DNA from: Usnea hakonensis
Taxonomy: Eukaryota > Ascomycota > Lecanoromycetes > Lecanorales > Parmeliaceae
DNA: 64,000 nucleotides
Direction: 5' to 3'
Assembly: GCA_013423325.1 (NCBI GenBank)
Contig: BLJB01000164.1
Coordinates: 1-64,000, forward strand
The first letter of the stretch is position 1, and the number at the start of each line of letters is the position of its first letter. Shown here piece by piece: positions 55,595 to 64,000 of the stretch. The notes under the pieces were generated by a model that was given only the letters and a program-made list of their open reading frames with translations, ran no database searches and was not told the origin of the DNA. The position numbers were made by a program, and so were the translations under genes.

Positions 55595-58500
55595 ATGGAC
55601 TATAACCAAGCAGACATCGAGACTCTTCTTCAAGACATTACTGACAACTATGGAGATCCTGAACCTGAGCAGCTACCACAGCCTCTAATACCATACTCAA
55701 AGCATATCCCAACCCCTTATGAATCTCAAGTTGTTCGTCCTATGCTGCCAGTCTATGGAGCCCAGTCTTCAAATCTCGCAAGTGCTCACTCTCACACCAT
55801 TTACAACGACAGCGGTCTTGACGCATACGGTAGCTGCCTGGACCTCGAGATCATAAGAATGCTCGCTGATTGCAGCCCAGATCGAGCACTTTTAGCCGAA
55901 CCTCAACCTCATTCAGGATGGCAGACAAACAGTAGCACGCTACCCGCTCGACGTGTCTCTCTACCCGGCCACACTGCACCCAGCTCGCCAGTCAATGTTT
56001 TTCAGCGGTCAAAGGCTCAAAGACTGCGACGAGGTCGGTCTTGTGGAGTCCTGAGAATCTTCCATTGCTGACCATTACCAGCTTTGCCTGAACCTTCCCC
56101 ACATGTATTTAGGTCACGAATAGGTCAGGCTCCTGTTCTACTTCAAAGCAATACAAGTCTTACAATTGCAATAGCTCGATATGCACGCAAATCACCTGCT
56201 CTGCCCCGTGCAAGCTCACCTACCTCAGACGCACTTCCGTCAAGTCCATCTCTCGTCGCAAACCAGAGGCGGATCCACCACGCAGCTCAATTTGACATTC
56301 CTCGGACTACAATCGCTTCTTCCCAGGGGCGTAGACCAGTTGTCGCATCATCTGTGAGCGATCCTGAGCGGGTTATCATGAACGAACGCCATCTCCACAA
56401 TGTTGACACTTGCGAAGACGGAAATTCATCTAAGATGGCTTCAAATGCGCCGTACCAGCAACGGCTCAGTCCTCAAATTGGACTTGAACATGCCCAGCCA
56501 ATGGTTCAAGGTATCCCGCTTATCTCTTTGAATGAAATGCCGGATCGTCTTCGTTCAGTGTTCAAATATCCGCTCTTTAATGCTGTTCAATCCAAATGCT
56601 TCCCGATTGCGTACAAATCCGATGACAACCTGGTAATCTCTGCACCAACCGGTGGCGGAAAGACAGCCATATTAGAGATGGCCATCTGCCGCCTAATTAA
56701 CAGCTTCAAGACCGATCAATACAAGATTGTATACATGGCGCCTACGAAGTCACTGTGTTCCGAGAGACAAAGAGATTGGCAGGCAAAATTCACCGTGTTA
56801 GATTTGACGTGCGCAGAATTGACTGGTGACACTGATCAGGGACACTTGCGAAATGTGCAGAGCGCGAGTATTGTCATCACGACTCCGGAGAAATGGGATA
56901 GCATGACAAGAAAATGGAAAGACCATGCAAGGCTCATGCAGCTGGTCAAGCTTTTTTTCATTGACGAGGTTCACATACTCAAAGACTCTAGAGGTGCCAC
57001 ATTGGAGGCCGTGGTATCCCGGATGAAGTCTGTGGGTTCTAACGTCCGATTTGTAGCATTGAGTGCAACAGTTCCAAATTCTGAGGACATTGCAACGTGG
57101 CTCGGCAAAAGTCATACATGTCAGCATTTACCGGCCAGACTCGAAAAATTTGGGGAGGAATTCAGACCTGTCAGACTACAAAAACACGTCGTGGGATTAT
57201 CCTACAAAGGAAACGATTTTGGCTTCGAGACCGCGTGCGATCCAAAGTTACCCGGGATCATTGCGAAATACTCCCGCAAGAAACCAATTATGATATTTTG
57301 TATCACCAGAAAGTCTGCTACGAATACTGCGAAGCTGCTCGCCAACGTGTGGGCCACCAAGGGACCACGAGATCGTCATTGGGAGGGTCCCACTCAAAGG
57401 CTCATCGTGCAAGACCCGGAGCTGAAAAGCACCCTGACCTCTGGTGTCGCATTTCATCATGCCGGCCTCGAAGGTCCTGACAGGCACACAGTGGAGAACG
57501 GATTCCTTGAGGGACAAATAAATGTCATTTGCTGTACATCCACGTTGGCCGTTGGAGTCAATCTGCCCTGCCATATGGTGATGGTCAAGAATACTGTGAG
57601 CTACCAGGATGAAGGCATTAAGGAGTATGCGGATTTGGAGATTATGCAAATGCTTGGACGTGCTGGGCGACCCCAATTCGACTCAACTGCTATCGCAGTG
57701 ATTATAACCAAACAGGAAAAGGTCAAAAAGTACGAAAGGTTAGTGTCAGGTGTAGAGCTGCTGGAAAGCTGTCTGCACCTCAACCTAATCGATCATCTAA
57801 ATGCGGAGATAGGACTGGGCACAATCTACAATCTTCACACGGCAAAGAGATGGCTTGCGGGAACATTCCTCTCTGTCCGTCTTCGGTTAAACCCTGAGCA
57901 CTATAAGCTTGACGATAACGCAGCGACACAAAACCTTGACCATAGAATCGAGCATATCTGCAGGAGAGATCTCGAGCTTCTGGAGCATACCCAGCTAATT
58001 ACTTCTGGTGACAGACTCAGAGCCACAGAGTTCGGGGATGCGATGGCCCGATACTACGTAAAGTTCGAGAGCATGCAGGTATTCATGCGTCTACAGCCTC
58101 GGTCAAAAATGTCGGACATTGTAAGTTGGATCAGCAACATCAGCAATCTTGACTAGGCAATGCTAATAGTTCTAGCTCTCGGCCATTGCCCAAGCAGAGG
58201 AGTTCCGTGACGTACGTCTTAGAGTTAGCGAGAAGAAATTGTTCAAAGAGATAAACCGCGCAAACGGCATCAAGTTTCCCATCAAAGTCGATATTGCCAT
58301 GCACGCGCACAAAAGGAGTCTCATAATTCAATCTGAGCTTGGCGGAGTGGATTTTCCAGCGGACGAGCAACACGTAAAACACAAGAGACAGTTCCTGCAA
58401 GACAAGGCAATTTTGCTCTCGGCCATCCACAGATTAATCTGTTGCGTGGTCGACTGCCAGGTTCACCTCCAGGATGCAGTTGCCGTACGGCACGCTTTGG

Positions 58501-60779
58501 AACTTGCCAGGAGTTTTTGCGCGAGAGTCTGGGATAATTCGCCTTATCAGATGAAACAGATAGCGCAGATTGGTGTAGTAGCTATTCGAAAACTCGCGCT
58601 GGGGGGGATCACTAGCATTGAAGCGTTAGAATCTGCCGAACCGCATCGGATCGAGATGCTCATGAGCAAGAACCCACCATTTGGTAACAGATTACAGGGT
58701 AATCTAAGGGACTTCCCCAAGCTTCGTGTCTCTGTAAAGATGACGGGCAAGGTTAAGCGCACGTCCTCGACAGGAAGTGAGCAGCTACTAACCATTATCC
58801 AGGATGCCACGCAAGGACGGCCGGTCATTATCAAGATCAAGGCTGAGTGCGGTTTCATGAACGACGCGATTCCCCTGTCTTTTCATCGCCGGCCTGTGTA
58901 TATCTGCTTTTTGACCGAAAGATCTGACGGGTTTTTGGTAGATTTCCGACGCATCAGGTGAAGATCTGACCCAGGTTATCCGATATAGAATACTGACGCT
59001 TGGGAGTGCGAAAAAACTCAACAACGGCCAGGATTTGCACATGTCTGTCGAATTGTTCAATCACACTCAGTACATCACGTGCTATATCATGTGCGATGGC
59101 GTTGGTATGTGTCATCGGCAGGCTTCGCTTCTGGTATCATACTTATCAGACCACAGCTGGCACTATGCGATCAGCTGAATGCAGACCTCAGCTGCCAGCG
59201 TATATATTCCCCCCGCCATCATCACAGAAACAAGCGCAGCAACCCATACACAATAAGAGAGACAATAAGCCCCACGGGAAAACTTCCGAAGAGCAAGGAG
59301 CAAGCACGTTCAATACAAGTCCAGAGACTTTGGAAAACGATGAATTCGGTGACGATGACTTCAAGGACCAGGCAGTTATAGATGCTGGTAATTTGAGCTT
59401 TCTCCACAGCTGCTATTGTCCAAATACTGATACTCGCTACACAGCGGAAGAGATTGTCTTCAGTCACATCGATGACTTCAGTCCTGTACCGACGGAAAGG
59501 AGACTCACGCCAAGCGTTCGAGATAGCAAGGCCGCTGGGGCCGAGGAAAGTGCTTGGAATCCAGAGAGACTTGAAAATGGGAAGTGGGCCTGTAATCATA
59601 GGTGCAAGAACAAGACAACGTGAGTACTTCCGGCTTGATGGTGATGATTGAACTGATGGCTTTTCCAGCTGTAGGCATATATGTTGTCGAGAAGGAGTCG
59701 ACAAGGCACCCAAGGCTCCAAAAAACTCTTTTGTACCCGCGACGTCCTTGGTCGACTCACGCCACTTTTCGAGCAACAAAAGCAAAAACGGGCAGGCAGC
59801 TACCGTGAAGAAGTCTGCAACTCCGAGCGTTCAAAAACCCGAACATGAGGCGGTGACTAAGGCAGTCGGTCCAAAAAGCCGCCAAACATTGGGAAATTAT
59901 GACAAAACGCCACTGAAAGCACTGAGGTGTCTTAATCGTCTGCATGACAATGTGACCAAAGGAAGTATGGCGCCTGTGGCGACAAAGAAGCAACCATGCT
60001 ATGACTTTAGGCAGGGAAGACAGCCAGAGATATCTTTTCTCGACAAAGACGCCAGCGCGGGACAATCGAGCGACAACCCGTCGACTGACTATGATGTCGA
60101 CTGGATGAATGACCTCCCTTCTCCATCTGCGCTCTTAGGAAAACCCCTAGAGAATCCTAGCTGTCTCTCCGAACATACGTTGGTTGATCATGGCCGTAGC
60201 TCGCCTGATGGTCTCCTGTCTCCTTTCGATCCTATCTGTCAGAATGATGCTACCATTGGGAGTCACGCCGACAATGATTCGTTGGAAGATTTAAACCTGT
60301 CACAGCTCAGCGACGAAGCCTCCGACGTAGAAGCCGCCATGATCGGACTGAGTGACTCTGTAAGCATGCAGCAAACAGCAGCTTGTCAGATGAGCTCCCA
60401 AGCAGAAGCTTTTCCGGATATGCTCCCACCTCCAAGTCAGCATACTCCAAAGCTCTATCATAGTCACTCCTTTGCGGCGGATGTTTCAGGCACGTCTAAA
60501 TTGTTCCTCTCGACAGACAGCCCCGAGAAGGTGGAGGAGCAGCCGCATAAACGCAAAGCTGCGGTTGTTGAACAAAACGAGGACCTACCCACCGCCTCGC
60601 GGGTAACAAAGAGAAGCAAAGACGGTGATGAGCGTGGTCAGACTCGGAAACCATCACCCGGGACGGAAAAGGAGGCCAATACACCGGGCCCAATTGTTAA
60701 AGCAGGACAGCCAGCGTGGGTGTACGACGTGGATCCAGCGTTCATTGCAGAGTGGCAGGACATAGTTGAGTTTATTTGA
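55595..60779 (+). CDS. MER3: Meiotic DNA helicase MER3/HFM1
   Basis: Superfamily 2 (Ski2-like) helicase of the ZMM crossover pathway that extends joint molecules in meiosis. Six exons (55595-56033, 56082-58120, 58176-58957, 59007-59104, 59157-59619, 59669-60779) give 1,643 aa in phase. A disordered N-terminus of about 300 residues precedes the helicase core, which has ISAPTGGGKTAILEMA, MAPTKSLCSER, FFIDEVHIL (DEVH box), VALSATVPN, GVAFHHAGL, CTSTLAVGVNLP and QMLGRAGRPQFD. The winged-helix and Sec63 domains follow: LSAIAQAEEFRDVRLRVSEK, QMKQIAQIGVVAIRKL, YITCYIMCDGVAGT. Then comes the HFM1-type zinc module WACNHRCKNKTTCRHICCRE, split by the last intron. The C-terminal 350 residues are disordered. 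Confidence 0.93.
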
Positions 60780-61755
60780 GACTAGGGGTTCAGCATCAGC
60801 CGTTTGCATTTTGCTTACTTTACACATGGACATTTGCTTCAGATCTACATTTGCTTCGGAGTGCTTGAGGATGGCTATGTATAGTGATGGTTTTGTCGAT
60901 GTTATGATGGATTCAGGTGGGGAGGCTTACCCAAACGAAAAGGTTGCTTGTTATCATGGTCAGTATTATAGTACTCAGGTTGCTACTACTCGTGACACAA
61001 TTGCAACATTTCAGGACTCTTATTGCCTTGAATAGCAGACGTAGAAGAGAAGAGAGGAGAAGAGAAGAGAAGAGAAGAGAAAGAGAGGATGAGTTTTGGG
61101 GTTGTCTCGGGCGGATTCGGGGGGGGAGTCGGGGCTTGCTTGGTAGGATTTTAAGCCCCAATAATCACGCTCACACGTATTATTATTATTGTTAGAAGAC
61201 CTTTTGCAGTCTGGTATATTATTTATAAGGTAGTTATATTGATATTGTAATTATCTTATTAATCATCAATGCGGAAATTAATACATATTGATTCTCACAA
61301 CAGCAGAGCAGTAGATAATACCTACCTGAGCTTTATCCGTACTCATCGTAGCTTGAGATGCTGGGCCTTTTGGGCTGGCGCTTAAAAAAAAAAAACAGGG
61401 CATCTTTTACAATACTTTACTCTACGTAATTAATTGATCTTGATCCTTGGATTCTGCGTGTGTGAAAGAATAATACATGCTGCTTGAATTGCCCAAGGTA
61501 CCTTATTCTTGTTTTATTGGTGATGTGGGTCTTGGCGCTAGGGGAAGAGTAAAGTGGAATTGCTAAGGGCGGACAGCGGACGAGCTCTAGTTAACCAGAC
61601 CCCTCCATCTACCCAGGAAGCATTCAATCCTCATCAGCTTCATATCACATCACTGTGTCTTCCCAAAGCAACTTGCCGATAGCAATGAGATCTGATACTG
61701 CCTACAACCCCAAACTCAAGAGCAGACGATTGTGAAGAAGCCCCCCCAACAAATC
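60780..61755. other. Intergenic between MER3 and zinc-finger gene
   Basis: About 1 kb between tandem genes with no gene that I can support. It includes the purine-rich array at 61042-61089, an A-run at about 61384-61395 and an AT-rich stretch at 61180-61310. The 5' leader of the zinc-finger gene lies at its right end. Confidence 0.5.
61042..61089. repeat. Purine-rich microsatellite (AGAAG)n
   Basis: About eight imperfect copies of an AGAAG-type pentamer on the plus strand, a pure polypurine tract of roughly 45 bases in the MER3 3' flank. Confidence 0.8.
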
Positions 61756-62647
61756 AGTAAGTATTGAAGAGAAACGCAGAGCGTGCTCGCTCATATGTGT
61801 AGTGTCTCATCCATCCCGTCGAGGTCGAGGAGGAGCGCAAAATTCTTCTGATCCTCCCATTCCCGCTATTGCCTCCTTTCTCAAGGATCCTGAAGGTTCG
61901 AAGATGCCTCAAGCTATAGCGCAGCGCTCCACCTTGCCCGACTCGCAACAGGGCTCCGGCCATCATAGTCCTTCACCAAGTGATATTGGAACTTCAAGGC
62001 TCCCTGGGCGTAGTGACTTTACTCCGAATGACTCGCTCCCTGCTCTTACCCGCACTAGTTCAAGATTTTCTCAGTCCGTTTCAGATGGTATGGGAGAGAG
62101 GCAGATGACCCGTAACATGAGAATCCTGGTCCCAGACCACGAAGGCGCGTTGGAACCCACCACCCTTCCTCCATTCCGCCGGCCTGACCAAGATCCTGTC
62201 CTTGAATGTCCCTTCACCTTCATCAAGTGTTTCAGACAATTTGCCGTCGCGAATGAGCGGGCATGGATCAAGCACAGCCTCGACCATTTTCGCATCGACG
62301 GAAGACGGCCGAGAATAGTGGATCCGCCCAAGGTCAATTCTTGCTGCTTCTGCTCTCGAACGTTCCAGGCCTTAAGCGGTGTTGACAGTTGGCAAGAGCG
62401 TATGGACCACGTTAAAGTCCACCATCAATACCTCGGCCACCGCCTCGCGGCTGCTCGACACGACTTTGCTCTCGTTGAATACTTCTGGCAGAATGGGTTG
62501 TTGTCAATGGCAGACTATCGGGAGTTGAAGCCGAATGCCGCTGCACCATCACGCAGCCCGCAAAACATCCCAACGCCGCCAGACTCACCACCTGGAGCAA
62601 GAGTGGTTGCAGTTATCAATACAAATCAGCGGCGCCAAGGACGATAA
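61756..62647 (+). CDS. C2H2-like zinc-finger protein, unknown function
   Basis: The open frame from 61803 has no ATG at its 5' end. A GTAAGT...TAG intron at 61757-61802 joins an A at 61756 to TG at 61803, creating a split start codon followed by SHPSRRGRGGAQNSS; this gives 281 aa. Otherwise the first in-frame ATG is at 61904. The N-terminal 120 residues are Ser/Pro/Arg-rich. Then come two atypical zinc-finger-like modules, LECPFTFIKCFRQF...IKHSLDHF and SCCFCSRTF...RMDHVKVHH, followed by YLGHRLAAARHDFALVEYFW and a Pro-rich tail. The pattern resembles fungal C2H2 proteins of unknown function; regulator activity is inference. Confidence 0.65.
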
Positions 62648-64000
62648 CGAAGACGTAGGCTCATCTGTTTCGAAGCAGATAGAATGGGGGATATCATTGG
62701 TCGACTGAACTGAGCGGACGCGCCGTGCCCTCTGCTTGAGGGCACGCAGAGTAAGAGTTGGAGCCAGGAGGCTTTGTAAGACGTGAACACACTCGCCATA
62801 GCTGAAGCTGTGCTGTGCGCGGGAAGTGGTACATACCTTTATCGGCAGTCTCAGCTATCTCAGGCCTCGAGCTAGATTACGACTGTTAGGACTTCTTTTT
62901 ACGAGGGAAACATATCGCTGGGAGATCGCCACTTATACGAAAATTTTCAGCAAGGATTTTTCAAGCCTTCCAATCGATGTCGGAGGCTGGGGGGTTTTTC
63001 ACTTATCCGAGTATTTCTTTGGTTGCCCCCTTTCTATGCTTGGTGGCGCAGCAGCCCGAGATACGGTTCTAAATCAAAGCGCAGCATCCATGACGAATCA
63101 ATGACCTCTCAGCTTCATTCTTCATTGCTCATACTTCATAGAATTAATAATAATAATACAGTATATTTACAGTCGAGACTGCTGCCTTGTTTGAAGCCAA
63201 TCGTGCCCAAGCCTCGCCGGCTGTGCCTTCGATAACCCTACCCGCAACGTGGAGTCACCAGCAATTCACTAATACCGTTTCCAAATTGCTGCAGCAAGGC
63301 TGTGCTTGCCTTGTGTGCTGCCAACTCCAGACCGACTTCCTCCGTTCACTATACAGTCGCTCTCGTCTCATTTCGCATGCAGCAGGACCGTTACATATTA
63401 ATTGAGAGAAAGCTTTGTATCACAGTTCAAGAACTCGCTTTTCTCCACCCTTGTTTCATCCTTTCTCTTCTCCTCTTCTCCTCACGGTCCCAATCCCTTT
63501 TAGCGAACAGTGAGAAAGACGGGGTCACGCTCGGACAAAGTCACGGGCCCCTATCTGGATTGCAGCCCCAGTGCTGCCAACATCATCCGTTGTGACGGGA
63601 AAGATGATGCACTAATTCTCAAATGTGGACAGCACGCTCCAGAGATAGAACCCTCTCAATCATGGCATACAGCACAAGGCCGTCTTTCTTTGATCCTCCC
63701 ATCAGTGCCGCGTAACTGCGGAGTGCGCCGCATAGCGCTCAGCACCTTGGACATCTCCGGGTTAAATGCCGGGTATAAGCACGGTGTGCGGGGAAAGGGA
63801 GTGGCGCAAAATTCAGGCTCAGAAGAGTCGTCCAGATATAGGACTTAGGCAGAAGCCTCCTGGTAGGACGAGAAAGTGACAGGGGACAGGTGTGACAAAG
63901 AGGCGGTATGCAGAGAGGATAGTACTGGCCTGGAAGAAACAAAGGCATGGATTTGACTGATGTAAGAAAGAAGACTCGGTGTGGAGAGAAAGCTCTCTGG
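62648..64000. other. Window end, no recognisable gene
   Basis: Several overlapping 70-110 codon frames occur on the plus strand (for example 63510-63848), but none shows a domain, a consistent splice pattern or family resemblance. A short AATAATAAT run lies near 63145. A gene with exons extending beyond the window cannot be excluded. Confidence 0.45.

Noticed and set aside
63510..63848. 112-codon plus-strand frame near the window end
   Set aside because: No domain or conserved motif is recognisable and overlapping frames are equally open; not enough to call a gene.

Overview
This window is nuclear chromosomal DNA of a filamentous ascomycete fungus (Pezizomycotina). The genes are broken by many short introns (about 40-120 nt) with GT-AG, and in a few cases GC-AG, borders and CTAAC/CTGAC-type branch sites. 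The repertoire is also typically fungal: a Dicer-like DCL2, an ERT1/AcuK gluconeogenesis regulator, an Mlp1/TPR nuclear basket protein, RING-CH ligases and a sugar-porter MFS protein. I cannot name the species. There are no rRNA or tRNA genes, CRISPR arrays, transposons or secondary-metabolite cluster that I can support. Exon models below were built by hand. Where stated, all splice phases were checked and the total coding length divides by three.

Layout. 0.5-5.3 kb: dicer-like 2 (+). 6.0-7.3 kb: proteasome alpha-2 subunit (-). 7.7-8.7 kb: RING-CH membrane E3 ligase (+). 9.6-11.0 kb: TMEM135-like membrane protein (-). 11.9-13.0 kb: probable CENP-Q/Fta7 kinetochore protein (+). 13.7-15.6 kb: ERT1/AcuK zinc-cluster regulator (+). 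16.0-19.6 kb: SPO22/ZIP4 meiotic TPR protein (+). 20.3-22.5 kb: MFS sugar/polyol transporter (-). 23.5-27.2 kb: RFC1 (-), divergent from mitochondrial ribosomal protein uL16m (27.4-28.3 kb, +). 28.3-28.8 kb: a four-exon gene for a small hydrophilic protein (-). 29.2-30.4 kb: RFC small subunit, the human RFC3/yeast Rfc5 orthologue (-), divergent from COX11 (30.6-31.5 kb, +). 32.3-32.9 kb: dynactin p27 (-). 33.2-39.8 kb: Mlp1/TPR coiled-coil nucleoporin (-), divergent from TFIIE-beta (40.2-41.1 kb, +). 41.3-42.1 kb: COQ3 (-), divergent from mitochondrial PheRS (42.6-44.1 kb, +). 44.3-45.1 kb: GrpE/MGE1 (-), divergent from a small cysteine-rich protein (45.4-45.7 kb, +). 46.1-48.3 kb: arginyl-tRNA-protein transferase ATE1 (-), divergent from a Nudix hydrolase (49.6-50.2 kb, +). 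51.0-53.1 kb: LRR protein (+). 53.5-55.1 kb: UDP-galactose transporter (+). 55.6-60.8 kb: MER3/HFM1 meiotic helicase (+). 61.8-62.6 kb: a C2H2-like zinc-finger protein (+). The last 1.35 kb holds no gene I recognise.

How the genes relate. Most are unrelated housekeeping genes, but four themes recur. (1) Two clamp-loader subunits (RFC1 and RFC3) lie 2 kb apart on the same strand, each with paired ACGCG/CGCGT boxes just upstream of its start, as expected for MBF-controlled G1/S genes. (2) Five nuclear genes for mitochondrial proteins (uL16m, COX11, COQ3, MSF1, MGE1) lie within 18 kb, each on one side of a short divergent promoter. (3) Two genes of the meiotic ZMM crossover pathway, ZIP4 and MER3, share the window. 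(4) Gene structures are rich in tiny exons (15, 18, 20 and 23 nt) and GC-AG introns, so ordinary ORF-based annotation would damage several conserved motifs. I did not find a convincing novel defence, mobile or biosynthetic system. The most striking unexplained element is a large imperfect inverted repeat in the MGE1 divergent promoter.
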